Below are positions 21,598-34,112 of a stretch of 64,000 nt of DNA, piece by piece. A program made the position numbers and the translations under genes. The stretch is from Deroplatys truncata. Its lineage: Eukaryota; Arthropoda; Insecta; Mantodea; Mantidae. Below the pieces are notes generated by a model that saw only the letters and a program-made list of their open reading frames with translations, ran no database searches and was not told the origin of the DNA. The stretch is taken from positions 499,462,190-499,526,189 of the forward strand of contig CM060990.1 in the NCBI GenBank assembly GCA_030765065.1. The letters are read 5' to 3'. Numbering within the stretch: the stretch's first letter is position 1; every line of letters begins with the position of its first letter.

Positions 21598-23480
21598 CTG
21601 AATAAAACTAAAATATAGCAACACAATTGTAAATGCAATTGAACAGTGAAAGAATAACAAGTAACAATAATACATGTTTAGATTATGATTATGATCATTA
21701 TGATCATTACTATAATGATCTGTTATAGGTGTATTAGCTGGCAGTTGGAAGATAAACAGGAATTTGAAATGGTCTTTATGTTCCAATAAGACTTCTTTTT
21801 TAAATTTATCACTGAGATCAGCTAGTCCTCCACATAGTATGTTGTGTAATCATATTTCTTGGTGGTTAGTGGATTTTAGATTTCTGTCAGTTATTTGCAT
21901 TTTGAGAGATGAATATGTCCTGTTCTTGCAAAGTAATTATGGTACTCCATGTGTTTTTAAATTCCATAATATTACTGTGAATAAAGCAGACAGGTTCCAA
22001 GAAATATAACATGAGAGGGGTAGAAAATTTACGAATTGTAAAAAATAACTGACAAATCCTAGACCCAACAAATATAAGTAATGCATTCAATGATTATTAT
22101 ATAAGTTTTGTATCAAATATGGGAATAAATAAAATCAATGACCAAAAAAAACAATGAAAAAAGTGTATGTAACTCCAAGGTAGTGAGAAAAATTACAAAT
22201 GAGCAAGTCATTAAACAGATAAACACAATAAAATGTAAAAAATCTAGTGAGTTGGATGAATATTCAAATCAGATGATAAAATATTGTAAAGATGAGATAG
22301 TGAATACCTTTACTCACATAATCAATGAGAGCTTTAACTCAGGAACTTTCCCAAATAAACTTAAACAAGTAATAGTTAAATAAATTTACAAAAAGAAAGG
22401 CTCCAAACAACTAGTGGAAAACTATTGCCCTATATCACTCTGCTCAGTATTTTAAAAAATCATGGAGGGCCTTTTCTTAGAATAGCTGCAGATTTTTTTG
22501 TAATAAATTTAATAAAATTTCTGAAAATTAGTTTCGATTTCAAAAAAGAAATCTACAATACATGCAATTAGCAAAGGAAATGATATACCTAATTGTTCAA
22601 GCAACAGATAAAAATGAGACAGTGGTAGCAATTCTTCTTGATCTCTCCAAAGCTTTCGACCGTGTGGACATTAAAAAATCTATTAGAGAAATTAGAAAAC
22701 TATGGAATAAGAGGCACCCCACTAGAATGGTTAGGTTCATACCTGTTAAATAGAGAGCAATTTGTAGAGATAATGCATAACATAGAAAGAAATCTGAAAA
22801 GATTAAATCTCACTTTAAACATATAAAACATGGAGTACCACAGGGGTCTAAATTGGGACCATATCTATTTATACTCTACATAAATATCTGTATAAAAATA
22901 TTCAGGATGGGGAGGATTTGCCATTGGGTATGCGGATGATACCACTATAGTGGTAACAGGTAAAACAGTGACAGAGGTACAAAATAAAGCAAATAAAATA
23001 CTAGAGATAGTTAGAACATACCTATCAGAGCTAGGAATGTTACTAAACACAAATAAAATGGAATGGATGCAAATTGGAATAAATAATAAAATGCAGACAA
23101 ATATAACACTAGCAACCCAAAATGAGCAAATTCGCAGAGTAACGCAGACAAATTTTTTTAAGATTAGCTATAGATAATAATTTAAAATGGAATAAACATG
23201 TAGAAAATATCAGTACAAAATAAATAAGGATATATATGTGATTAAACAGGTAATACAAGTCATGAATGAAGATAGTGCTCTAAAGGTACATTACGTCTTT
23301 GTACACTCACATCTAAATTATGGGATCATCCTATGGGGAGCAGTAGGAAAGAAACAAATGTTAGGAATACTTAGATTACAGAAACGAGCAATAAGAATAA
23401 TTAAAGAAATTCCAATAAGAAATTCATGCAAAAGTAGTTTAAAAAAACTCAGAATCCTCACAGTGTCTTGTTTATATATA

Positions 23481-25369
23481 CAGGGTGAATCACCTAAAAC
23501 TTGCATCACAAATATTTTGGAAATGGAAAGTGCTATTGATATGAAGTTTTCACAGCACTGATTGGTAGTCAGGGGTTCATACATTTAGCCTATAAACAGA
23601 TTTTAATAATACTGAAAAAGTGTATTTTGTGAGCAAACATACAATTTTTTAAATGGAAGAATGCCTAGTTACATCAACAGAATAAAGGTAGGGTAAATTA
23701 GAATGTCAGTGGCATTTGTTGCAAGATTTTAGTGGTAGTGGTTTACAAGAAATCTTATTTTGAAACTTTTATGCACCGACACTTGTACAACCTGTGGTAG
23801 CACAAACTAAAGAAAACCAAAAGGAAATTACAATTCTTCTGTGGATTCTTACAACTAAAGAGAACATAGCCCTTCAAAGGTTGTGTTCAAAATGACCACC
23901 AGCAGCTTCAATACATGCTTCCAGTCTGCTATGGAAAGAGTGCTGCACATGTTCTAGCATTTCAGCGGAAATTTCAGAGCAGGCAGCAGTAATACGTCAT
24001 TTCATATCATCTGGTGTAGTTGGTACATCCTTGTAGACAGTGTCTTTCAGCCTTCCCCACATAAAAGGTCTAAAGGGGTCAGATCCGGTGAACAGGCTGG
24101 CCAAGGTACAGGTCCTCTTCATCCAATCCAATGATTTGGAAACAATCCGTTAAGACAAGCTGTAGTACTTCGTGCACTATGGACTGGACAGCTATCATGT
24201 TGGTACCACAGGTTCCTCCTAGTCTGCAAAGGAACGTCTTCTAGCATCTCTGGCAGATGGTCTGTCAGGAGGCTGTGGTACTTTTGCGAGTTCATTGTTC
24301 CTTCTATGAACAAAGGGCCTATGAGCTGATGGTTTACTATCCCACACCACATGTTTAAATTCCATGGACGCTGATCTTCCACCTGATGAAGTCAACAGGG
24401 ATTGTCAGCAAACCAATAGTGCATGTTTCTGTGGTTTACCTGGCCATGATTGCTAAATGTTGTCTCATCACTAAACAAGATACATGATGAATCTGGAGTA
24501 TCATGTCTTAATGCCCATGTATAAAAGTTAACATGATTCTCAAAATCGTTTCCACGTGGCTCTTGATGGAGAGAGATGTGATAGGGATGGAACCTATGTC
24601 GATGGAGAATGCACAGTACAGTTGCCTGACTTATGCCACTTCCACATGCGATTGTGCGGGAACTAATTTGTGGATCTACTGTAATGGCAGCCGAAACATT
24701 AATTTCTGCCTCTTCTCCAGTCACTTGCTTGTTTCTGTTACGTTTTCTAGGTGCTACAGTACCACTTTCACGTAATTGGTTGAAGAGGTTGATAAATAAT
24801 TGCCAAGATGGTTGACGTCTATTGGGACACGTTTCTACATACACCATACAGAAACGAACTGCATTCTTCCTACACTCTCCATAAACCATGAGCATGTCGG
24901 CTTTTTCTGCATTAGTAAACCCCATCTTCCACTCATGACTTGCTGCTTGAACTGTCACAAACTAACTGACCAGAAAGTTGCAATGCAATCAATGAACAGA
25001 AAACACAATGTAAACAAACATAACAACATAATACCTAGCAACTAAGCAGGTTGAATGGGGCAAACAATTGTCGGGGTGGAAACTTTTCAAAATACGATTT
25101 CTCGTAAACCACTTGCGCTAGAATCCTGCAACAAAGACCATTGACATTCCAATTTACCCTACCTTTATTCTGTTAATGTAACTAGGCATTGTTTCATTTA
25201 AAGAATTATATGTTTGCTCAAAAAATACACTTTCTCAGTATTTTAAAAATCTGTTTATAGGCTAAATGTATGAACCCCTGACTACCAATCAATGCTGTAA
25301 AAACTGCACATCAATAGCAGTTTCCATTTCTGAAACATTCGCAGTGCAAGTTTTAGGTGATTCACTCTG
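23481..25369 (-). mobile_element. Tc1/mariner-group transposon with DUF4817 transposase and about 310 bp TIRs
   Basis: Left end CAGGGTGAATCACCTAAAAC and right end, reversed, CAGAGTGAATCACCTAAAAC. Similarity between the inverted ends continues for about 310 bp (23481-23790 and 25060-25369), including GATTGGTAGTCAGGGGTTCA and AGAATAAAGGTAGGGTAAAT on both sides. TA (or TATA) flanks at 23479-23480 and 25370-25371 give the target duplication. Element length is 1889 bp. It sits inside LINE C. TIRs this long are unusual for Tc1/mariner relatives, which more often have tens of bases. Confidence 0.85.
23874..24958 (-). pseudogene. DUF4817/DDE transposase, nearly complete with few lesions
   Basis: Minus strand. 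The N-terminal helix-turn-helix domain (MGFTNAEKADMLMVYGECRK, QPSWQLFINLFNQLRESGTV) is of the DUF4817 type. Catalytic Asp 1 is in LFSDETTFSNHG (near 24460), Asp 2 in WYQHDSCPVHSA (near 24200), and the third acidic residue in SPDLTPLD (near 24085). The spacing fits a DD34D-like triad. The C-terminus is HFEHNL, ending at 23874. In-frame stops are seen at about 24390 and 24160 and one in the C-terminal third, plus one frameshift near 24070. The long gene stays readable, so inactivation is relatively recent. Confidence 0.75.
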
Positions 25370-27410
25370 TATATCAATGCCTTAAGCATATAGTAAGAAC
25401 ACATAGGGGAAAAAAAATATAAATGTACACAAACATAACACAAGAACAAAACTGAACTATTTTAAGAACAGACTAAGAGGCTCGCTAGGTACAAAATGTA
25501 TTGAAAGCAATGCAAAAATTTATACAATCATTTACCTTAGAAAACATTAAAGAAATAAATGTAGAAATGAAGAAAATTGAAACAATAAAGACATTGATGA
25601 ACAATGCTTTCTATTCAATTGGTGAATATAAAGCAGCTAACTTCAATAGTAGCTAGTCTGAATAATATAAAGTATCTGTATATATAACTGTAAGTATTAA
25701 TGCATGTAAAATGTATACACCTAAAGTAGCAAATGTCAATAGAAGTTAGTTTATATAATATAAAATATCTGTATATACAGATATATAACAATTTGTATTA
25801 ATGCACTTAAAATGTATACATAAACAGTTTTTATATTTTGTTCTAATGAAGCCTGTAAACTTTTGCAAATGGTGAATAAAATCTGAATCTGAATCTTAGA
25901 ATATTTAATTTATCAAAAAGCGGTCTACTGGGAATGCAATGAAGGACTTTGATTATAATGCTTATGTTCTTCTTTTGCAATCTAAATATTTTTTGTAAAT
26001 AATTGGAAGAACTCCAGAATGGTATGGCATAGCTGAGAATTGACTGTGTATAACCATGGTAGATTGTTTTTAGAGCAGTTGTGTTATTGTTGCTTAAACA
26101 ACTAAAGATAAATGCTAGTTTATTTCACTTTGAGGATAAATACAACAGTGTCCTTCCAAGTCAGTTCTGCATCAATTATTACTTCTAAGAACTTTGTGTT
26201 ATTGACTTCATTTTTGGGGTAATTGGAAATTGAAGCATTAAATATGCCTCTAAGGGAGAAGTTACTGAAGTGTATATAACTGTTTTATTAGATTTATGGA
26301 TAATTTTTTTATCCTTTAGCCAGCTTTCTAGTTTACCTACTGTAGTGTTACCCTGATCATCTAATTGTGTTAGGCTCATATATGCTAAAAGTAGATTTGT
26401 ATCACCTGCAAACAGCACTGTGCTGCATGGATTGAGAAAGGGAGATCACTAATAAATAATAGAAAGTGTAAAGGCCCCATGACTGAACATTGAGAGATTC
26501 CACAAGTAAATGACCTTTCTTTAGATTTGATATTATTTATTTCAACCTATTGCTTTCTTTTGGTCAGCTAATGCATAATCCAGTCTTTGGCAACATCTCA
26601 CAAACCATACATTTCAATTAAGAGTACAAACTGAGTTGATTAATGACAACAGCAAAAAAAAAACACTAACTTTTTAAATTTTCTGGAACATGTTTCAGAG
26701 AGTTAAAAAGTGAATGTGGCTTTGTGTCATTAATTGACTCAGTTTTTACTCTGAATTAATTTTAACAACACTGTTATCAACTTGAGTATTTGAAGATATT
26801 TAAAGGCAAAAAACTCTTTAAGAAGTAAAAAACATCAGATCACCTAGCATACATTTCAAGTTTATTAATTAATATCTGATGGTTGACATTGCCAATAGCT
26901 TGAACAAACCTAAAGCTGTTTGCATGTTATTTACTGCCAAGCGTATTTTGTTGGTAAAGGAATAAGGAGCATTTCAGATTGAAGCACCTTTACAAAAACC
27001 AAACTAATTACTGACAAGAATATGATGTTTATCCAAAAAGTTTGTAATAATTCTATTATACATTCTAGAATTGTTGAGAAAGCAGATAATAAGGAAACAT
27101 GCCTATAATTATTCAGATCCATGTTTATATTTTTTTTGTAGACAGGTATAACTTTTGAAATCTTAAGACTCTCTGGAAATAACCAAAAAGAAAGTGAAGT
27201 GTTGAAGATGTTCACAGGTGGTGTAGTCAGATTGGATGCACATCTTTTCAACAGTATGCCTGAGGATATTTCAAGCACAAAAGAAGCACTATATTTAAGA
27301 GTGATCACTACTTTTCTTATTTCCTTTTTATATGTGGGTGCAAGAAACATAGTGTCTTCTGTTACAGCAGCCTGAAGTCTTTGTGTGGGGCCATTTTAGA
27401 GTCTAATAGG

Positions 27411-27899
27411 AAATACTTCTTCAATAAAAGCTAGAAACTATTAATATACTTATCTTAAATAATAAATTATTTACAGCAAAAGGTTATGTACAAAAATCCA
27501 CCAAAAAGAGAATAAGAACTATATGAATTCCATCCCATCAAAATATTTTTTTTTTGAATTGAGGCAGCTGGGCAAGGCATTATAAGTATATATCTATTAG
27601 TGCACATGTTTAGCACTTCTGGCTAATGCACACTTTGGCTGTGAGCTACATCATGTTTGTGATTACAACAGAGAACCAAAATATGACCTTATATCTCATA
27701 CCAAACCATGGTCTGGACCAGACATGTGTCTCAGTAGGCTTATATCCAAAAGTAGTAGTAGTAGTAGTGGTGGTGGTGGTGGTGGTGGTGGAAGGGGCAA
27801 GGGCAGGGGCAGCGGCAGCGGTAACAGTAGCAGTAGCAGTATCTAATGCTCAGACACTTGGATCCATTAGTCTTCATGATTCCCAATATCATTTTCCTG
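27411..27899. repeat. Short-unit repeat region, no gene
   Basis: 27750-27841 is (AGT)n running into (GGT)n and then GGGCA/GCAGC-type units. The rest is unremarkable AT-rich sequence. Confidence 0.75.
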
Positions 27900-27929
27900 T
27901 TTAATCCAGATGAACTGAGTTTAGTGCTG

Positions 27930-28995
27930 AACATTTATGCAGCTCGCACATATCCATGTTTGAGTTTTATTCCTTGCAAAGTACACATTTAGGTGAAGGG
28001 TGTATCCCAACTTTGTGCAAATGAGCAGCCAAGCAGTCATGTCCAGTCAACACCAGAAAATTTACCATAGCTTCTGGTCTTGGTAATTCAAGGATACCAG
28101 TTTTAATGAACAGAGGATGCCAGGATTTATTACAATTTTTGGTTTAAAATTTTTCTCTAATCATTTATTTTGTGGAATGATATGTTAATATTCTTTGGTT
28201 TTTGTATGAGTTGGATGCATTTCTTTACAAGAGAATCCACATATTCATTACCTTGAAGGCTGCAATGAGCAGGTACCCACTGCAGTTCAATTGCTTTATT
28301 TAAAGCAGTTAGCATTTGTATAATTTTTTGAAGTTTCTCTTAGTTTAGAAGATACAAGTTGCTTTTCTGAAACAATTGCTGGGATGGCTGCTGTTGAATA
28401 ACTTAAAATTACTGCTGTACTAAACATTAATTCTACATAATTAATGTATAACAGCCATATTTATTGGCAAAATTTCACCATCAGAATGTGTTGTGCTAAT
28501 TCCAGCTGATGTATGGAAATTAAATAGATATGAGTGAATCCGAGCTTCACTTTATTTATCATACCGCAACCCATCAGTATAAGCATGGAGCCATTCAGTT
28601 TTTGGATGCAATGAGTGAATAGTTTCCAGAGCCAAAGCTTTCAATACACATGTGGTACATTCTGTTTTCTTCACATCTTCCAGAAATGTAAGTTTGAAAT
28701 CAATTTTGAAATATTCTAAAGGTGATATAGTTGGTAGTCATTTCTTTATCTTGGCATTAGGAAATTGACTAGGTTATATTTCATGAATTAGTTGAAAATT
28801 GGCTTTTTAGTTTTCAATTTTCTTAGAGTAGTTTTGTAATTGTACCAATAATTTTCATTAGGTATTCTTTTTAATTTTTTGTATTTTACTAGGGCCAGTC
28901 TTCTAATTTCCTGCTCAATTTGATTGTTGTTGTTTTTTAAAATTTGTATAGCATCTATCAATGCAAGTTTTACTGTTCCAGTGAAGAGCCTCATT
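27930..28995 (-). pseudogene. RNase H domain and C-terminal zinc block of LINE P
   Basis: TIQNQAMRLFTGTVKLALID (29010-28950) is the typical block just before RNase H. Then comes EWLHAYTDGLRYDK (28600-28560), with the first catalytic Asp of RNase H in YTDG, then GISTTHSDGEILPINMAVIH (near 28510-28450). Next, over two frames, QWVPAHCSLQGNEYVDSLVK (28290-28230) matches W-x-PAH-x-G-x-x-GNE-x-AD. LTGHDCLAAHLHKVGIH and CVLCKE (28060-27975) form the C-terminal Cys/His motif. RNase H removes the RNA template during target-primed reverse transcription. Frame broken throughout. Confidence 0.7.
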
Positions 28996-29041
28996 GCCTG
29001 ATTTTGTATTGTTTCTACTTTCTGTACTATTGATTTCTTTG

Positions 29042-30031
29042 CATTTGAATTTGAATTTATTTATTATCCACTTAGTAATACATACTATATATATATATAA
29101 TATTACTTTACAATCTCTTGACCAAACAAAGTAAAACCGACAATACTACAAAAAAAACAAGAAAAAAATACAATACAAATACTAGTGACTCTTTCCCGAG
29201 AGTTGCTGAGTAAACCAGTGGCCTGTCTAGTTTCAACTTTGCAGTTGTTCTAATATCGGGTCCAACTAACTTTAAGGGTATACTCTGGCTCTATCTGGTT
29301 TAAATTATATTTCTACACTTTCTGATTTCCCAAGATTGTTTATTTTCTTCCTCCATTTTCTATTCACCTTGTCTAAATACTCCCCAAACTCTAAGACTTC
29401 CTGCCTTGATTTCAAATTCATCAACTTTTTCCCCTTTATCTCTATTGGTAGATTAGCCCATTTCTCAATCCCAAGTTTTCCTCTCAATATTTTGGTTTCT
29501 TTGCATTCCAGAATCAAATGCCAATAATTATATTGCTTTCTGCACATTGAACATTCCTCTGTTTTCAGACCCCCTCTTATTCCTTTCAATTCCACTACCT
29601 CTATTCAGACCCATGCAGCTCCCTCTCTCATCCTATGGTTGCCTTTATCCACATAGTTCTCTCTACCCACACTTTCTTTATCTCCCTGTATATCCTCAAT
29701 GAACGTTTGTTGCTGAAACTACTAAATATCTCCTGGATTTCAATGTCCTCAATTCTTTGTCTTCTTTCCAAAAACCCCGCTCTTTAACTTCTGTCACAAC
29801 ACATCATTCGTAGTCTGATTTTTTCTATGGTCTCTTTGATTAAATTAACCCAAGTACTACTCCTCATTGTGTTGTCTTGAAAATTTAGGCAATATCTCAA
29901 AGTTATTCTCTTCCAAGTTCTTGATCCTAAGCCAGTACTTCAATGTTCTTGTCATTATTTTCCCTTTATTTCCAACTCTACCTAGTTCAGTTTGTGTAAC
30001 CCTATTTGGTGAGCCTTTTGGTAGCCCCAAA
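29042..30031 (-). mobile_element. LINE F, 5'-truncated insertion in LINE P with 13 bp target duplication
   Basis: The direct repeats ATTGATTTCTTTG at 29029-29041 and 30032-30044 are identical and flank the unit. Removing it restores the LINE P frame (IATKKS followed by IVQKVETIQNQ). The insert encodes ILGLPKGSPNRVTQTELGRV, LKYWLRIKNLEENN (30025-29880) and GIRGGLKTEECSMCRKQYNY with HLILEC (29580-29500), the C-terminal part of the LINE G/H family. Its tail on the minus strand is AATAAATAAATTCAAATTC. Classic target-primed 5'-truncated LINE insertion. Confidence 0.9.
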
Positions 30032-32460
30032 ATTGATTTCTTTGTAGCGATTAAATTCTCACATCCATAAAGAAGCACTGGTTTTATATAAAATGTATAC
30101 ATTAATGTTTATTGTAGAACTTTCACAATCTCATTTAGTTCTAGGTAGTCTTTTAAAAATGCTGCACCTGTTACATATTTGCTTTTTCCACTATTTTTGT
30201 GACATGGTAGCCCTTGTTAGTTTTTGATCTAGTAATACCTAAATGTGTTTGGTTTTCTTGATTTTGAATTTGGAAGGGTGTGTGCTAATGTAAAGACCTG
30301 ATAGAAGGTTTTCATATTCTTGTTTTTAATTTCTATATTATTCTCTTTATACCACTCTAATGAAAGAAGTATTTTAAAAATGTTTTCTGAAATGAGATCC
30401 TTGGTACTAATGTAGAAATAACCAGATCATTAGCATAGTGAGCACATCTCAAATTATTTTTAATTAATTGAGGTGGTATATTGTTAATCATAACATTGAA
30501 CAGTGTTGAGCTAATAACAGAGAATTGGGGTGATCAATTTCATTGTTTTTTTTAATTTTGTTACCACATCTCTATATTGGTAGTACAAAACATTTTATTA
30601 ACAAAATTATATATTCATTTAATTATTTTGCTTGTTACTCCTACAGAGTTTAATTTCTCAATTAATTCCGCTTTCCATACAGATCCATAAGCATCTTGGA
30701 AATCCACGTATACTGCTAAGATTGTTTCTCTTCTGTACAATGAATCTTTGATATGTTGCCTCAGCTTAGTGATCTGGAAGTGATCACTAGTGATCTAAGT
30801 GTCCAAAAAACCAGCCTGTTCAGAAGTTAACAGATTTTCTGTCTTCAGAAATCAGTTTATTCTGGCATTAACCATCTGTTCCATTGTCTTAGCTAAAATG
30901 CTTGTTAGACTCATAGAATGATAACTATCTAGTCTATCTGCAGGTTTATTCTGTTTTAGAAAAGGTATTATAATTGCTCTCTGCTATATAACTGGTACTG
31001 TTGGTCTCCATATCTGATTGAAAATATTAAACAATATGTTCTTCAAAAATGGCCCTAAATCTAAGGAACTTGCATAAGTTTTTTAACTGGTCAAGGTTTT
31101 CTTATCTTTTAATAATTCTATTGCTTGTTTAATTTCTGCTTACTGAAGTCAGAATTAAAAGTTCTTTCTAAAGACATCCTTCATGTTATTTGATTTCTAT
31201 TTTAATCTGTTTTTCTTTCTTTTTAAATTATTAGGTAGTGGTTTACTTTTGGTTAAGCATTTATTAAACTACTTTGCAATATCCAGGATCTGAAAAATAG
31301 TTTTCTTGGATAATATTAATGGTTGTTTATCTTTTGATCCTGCTTTATTGTCAAGCACACATAAATTTATGAATTTTGATGCTACCTTTTCTATAATAAA
31401 AATTCTCTAGAAATTTCTGACATGTTTGCTTCTTGGATTGTGATATTGTTTTCCTATATTGCGCTACTTTTAGTCTCCAGTTTCTTATAGCTATAGGATC
31501 CTTTGTTTCTTCAGCTAGTTTTCTTGCTTCATCACACTGTGATTTAAGGATTTTCTAATTCTTTTGACTAGAATGACCTCTATCTTCCCACTCTTCCACA
31601 TGATATATTATTATTTGCTGCCTATAAAAGTATGTCAGAATTTTTTACACATTTTTCAGGTGTTGGCTCTTTATACTCAAAATTCCTTTTGGAGTTCACT
31701 TTCAACTTCACTGAAGAAATTCTGCTATTTTGCTTTTTTAAAATACCAGAATAGTTTTGATTTTGTAAATGGCATCTCAAGTTTTTCCTTTTTTTTTTTT
31801 TTTTTGGACTGATCATGATAAGACTATAATTTGATGTCCACCTGCCGGATCTGGAATTATTTTTCAAGTGATGTATCTGCTGATACTAAGGTCAGTCCAG
31901 ACTAGTTCTGGTTCCATTATAAGTACTGTAAATAGGTTGGAGGATCTTCAATGCTATAAATTAATTCAAGATTACTGGAAGCCTGAAGATCTTTAACTTA
32001 CTTGCCAGCTTTGTTTATATCACTGTAACCAACATACCAAAATGAGCATTAAAGTTTCCAATTACAATTACCTTAGAGTTTGCTTCTAAGAGATCCAAGT
32101 TAGGTTTGTTTTGGGAAGATTATAGCTTTCAAAAATTTTAAATGTTGATTATATTTCCAAATATCTATTTCTATTATTTCTGATAAGTCCACATCTTGCA
32201 TTTCGTTAACTACACACAATATATACATTATTTCATTATTGTTTCCTAGAAGAATTCCACTGGTATTTATCTTCCTTAGTTAGAATACATAACCTCTACT
32301 TGTGTGTTTCAAAAGATTTTAAATTTTCATTACATATATTAGCTTCTACAGTATAAAATGCATATATCTCTTCTTCTTGAAATATTCTTATCAACTCCAA
32401 TTTCTTAGCTTGTGACATTCCACCAGCATTCTACTGGAGAATTTTTATAATAGAAAGGTT

Positions 32461-32909
32461 GGACAATTTAGATTCAGGTTTACTTCTTCTGGTTCCCTGC
32501 CAGAGATCATTTATTGAAGAAGCATCATTATGGCATCATACATTGTTAGGCATGTGTGGATTAAGGAACTCCACAGATGTGAAATATTACCCATTACAGA
32601 AGAATAAATAATAGGAAAGAAATGAAAAAGATCCCTTAGTCCTAGAATACTCTACCATTAGGGTTGAAAAATACAAGGTTTGAGTCAAATAGACTGGACA
32701 GGAATGTTGAAAGAGGGAATATGACAAGGAAGAGAAAGAATACCAGAATTGGTCTTTAACTATCAAGCTGACCAGTGCTAGTTGATAAGTAGTCCCTCCC
32801 TTTCATTCATCACATAAGGAAGTGATTACTAACAGCTGTACCACTTGAAGTCTAGGGATGGGACATAAGGTAATTCTTTAGGTTGTTCTTTAAGTTTTCA
32901 GAGAAAATA
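32461..32909. other. No gene supported
   Basis: May contain the 5' region of LINE P (minus-strand text ASSINDLWQGTRRSKPESK near 32530-32470), otherwise unremarkable. Confidence 0.4.
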
Positions 32910-34112
32910 CACTGCCATTTGTGAAAATTGCAACACCAAGAAGAAAACACGTGAATTCAATGAATTTAATACCACAGGTTAGGTACATGACAAGTAACAA
33001 ATAAACTTTTCAAATCTATACATGACCTTTGAGCCCTAATATTCAGTATCTGGTGTGGCCTCCATGCACTGCAATTAGAGCTGCTATATACCATGGCATT
33101 GAATCAAAAAGGTTCTGAATAAGTTCCTGAGGGATTTCCCTCCATGCACTTTGTATTCAAGCCCACAAATCCGTGACATTGGTTACTGGAGTACCATGAT
33201 GCACCAGGTGCAGACCAACCATATCCCAGACATGTTAGATGGGCAACATGTCTGGCGAATGTGCAGGCCAGGGAAGCAATGGTACCCGTTGCTCTTCGAA
33301 GAAGGTTTGTACATTCCTCGCAATATGTGACCGGGCATTGTCCTGTTGAAATGTGGCCTGTGGAGATGCCTGAAGCAGAGGGAGTACCTCAGGCTCTATA
33401 ACCACCATTAGACACGTATGCGGCCATCACTGTAGGACACGTTGAAGCGGGACAGCACCCCAGTGACGGTGTTCACGTGCCAATTGCAGTCAGAGGAACT
33501 TGTGGTTTCTGGACAATGGAAGCCAACGTAATGGCATGAATGCAACCAGTCCAACCTGCAGCAGACGGCGAACCGTTGATGTAGACAAGTTCACACCTGT
33601 TGCAGTGCTCCAACATCAAGCCAACACTGTGGATGAAGCTGTATGGTCCATTATGGCCATGAGAACAAGATGACGGTCATTCCGTGGTCCAGTACCTGCT
33701 CTTTGCTGCGTACGACCTTTATCTATCCACTGCTTCTACACACACATCACTGTTGTAACAGCATGTCTGTATGAGCCGAAATGTCATGGTATGACAAACC
33801 CACTTCCCGAAGACCGATCATTCTGCCCCGTTCGAACTTACTCACATGCCGATATGGCTTCCTTTGATGTTGACGAAGCATACTGGCACTCACTTTATTG
33901 TTTCCACTTTGTTTGACAGCTCTGCACTGAGTACACTGGGCGCAACACTGACCTTGTCGGACCGACACGAGAGGGCTCTGCTCGGCCTACGTGTACCTCA
34001 TTTCTCTGCAAACCTAATCACTTATTGCTTGCACACTCTTCTACACTTCCAACAAGTTTGGAGTTATTCAGGAAATTCTTTCTTGGTGTTGCAATTTTCA
34101 TAAACAGCAGTG
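32910..34112 (-). mobile_element. Tc1-like transposon, complete ends
   Basis: Left end CACTGCCATTTGTGAAAATT and right end, reversed, CACTGCTGTTTATGAAAATT, both continuing GCAACACCAAGAA, give TIRs of about 33 bp. TA flanks lie at 32908-32909 and 34113-34114, the expected Tc1 target duplication. Length 1203 bp with a minus-strand transposase. Confidence 0.9.
33047..33881 (-). pseudogene. Tc1-like (DD34E) transposase, catalytic Glu codon replaced by stop
   Basis: Start placed at MLRQHQRKPYRHVSKFERGR (33881), the family's usual N-terminal paired-like HTH; the open frame extends upstream but without family similarity. GLREVGLSYHDISAHTD follows. Later text over several frames: QDNARSHIARNVQTFFEEQR near 33330-33275 (second Asp) and WPAHSPDMLPI near 33270-33238. 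At the next codon (33235-33237) the family has Glu, the last residue of the triad; here it is TAA, then HVWDM. Frameshifts and further stops separate the parts. Dead. Confidence 0.8.

Larger units (their letters stand above)
22031..25896 (+). mobile_element. LINE C, inserted in LINE D and itself split by a DNA transposon
   Basis: Starts within ORF2 (NISNAFNDYYISFVSNMG, near 22075-22130). It runs through RT motif text SSELDEYSNQMIKYC and NESFNSGTFPNKLKQVIVK (22240-22380), a frame-broken region containing LLDLSKAFDRVD (22635-22670, motif A) and HGVPQGSKLGP-like text near 22830-22860. YADDTTIVVTG is at 22930-22962, and VHYVFVHSHLNYGIILWG and RLQKRAIRIIKEIP at 23290-23415. The frame stops at 23480 where a transposon enters and resumes at 25370. 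The 3' end is AATAAAATCTGAATCTGAAT, a TGAATC-type tail. Catalytic YADD and FD boxes survive; the frame does not. Confidence 0.75.
21740..27410 (-). mobile_element. LINE D, Jockey/CR1-like, split by LINE C
   Basis: The right part (27410-25897) reads on the minus strand: MFLAPTYKKEIRKVVITLK, PVNIFNTSLSFWLFPESLK, VIPVYKK and LNNYRHVSLLSAFSTILE (RT motifs 1-2). Then VLFAGDTNLLLAYMS follows, where the catalytic FADD is FAGD. It ends with HCIPSRPLFDKLNIL at 25915. The left part (22030-21740) continues with PLMLYFLEPVCFIHSNIME and a degraded YDT-like block. The C-terminus is therefore split by LINE C. A 10 bp pair (TAGAAAATTT at 22021-22030, TAGAATATTT at 25897-25906) is the likely target duplication of LINE C. 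Dead. Confidence 0.65.
27900..32460 (-). mobile_element. LINE P, APE-RT-RNase H element, interrupted by LINE F
   Basis: Read from right to left. Endonuclease: LQWNAGGMSQAKKLELIRIF near 32430 (first base of the Q codon lost) and VIVIGNFNAHFG near 32070 (GDFNAH in the family). RT: ADRLDSYHSMSLTSILAKTM (30940-30880), LTSEQAGF and LAVYVDFQDAYGSVW (30730-30685; the motif A Asp is present). Post-RT: YLGIT near 30235 and YIKPVLLYGCE near 30070. LINE F then interrupts. The RNase H part follows, with a C-terminal Cys/His block near 28020-27930. APE plus RNase H places it in the I group of LINEs. Full of stops. The 5' end is not fixed and may reach about 32650. Confidence 0.7.

Noticed and set aside
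21493-21786. Thr/Ala-rich minus-strand frame
   Set aside because: Produced by the GGT/GGC repeat tract.
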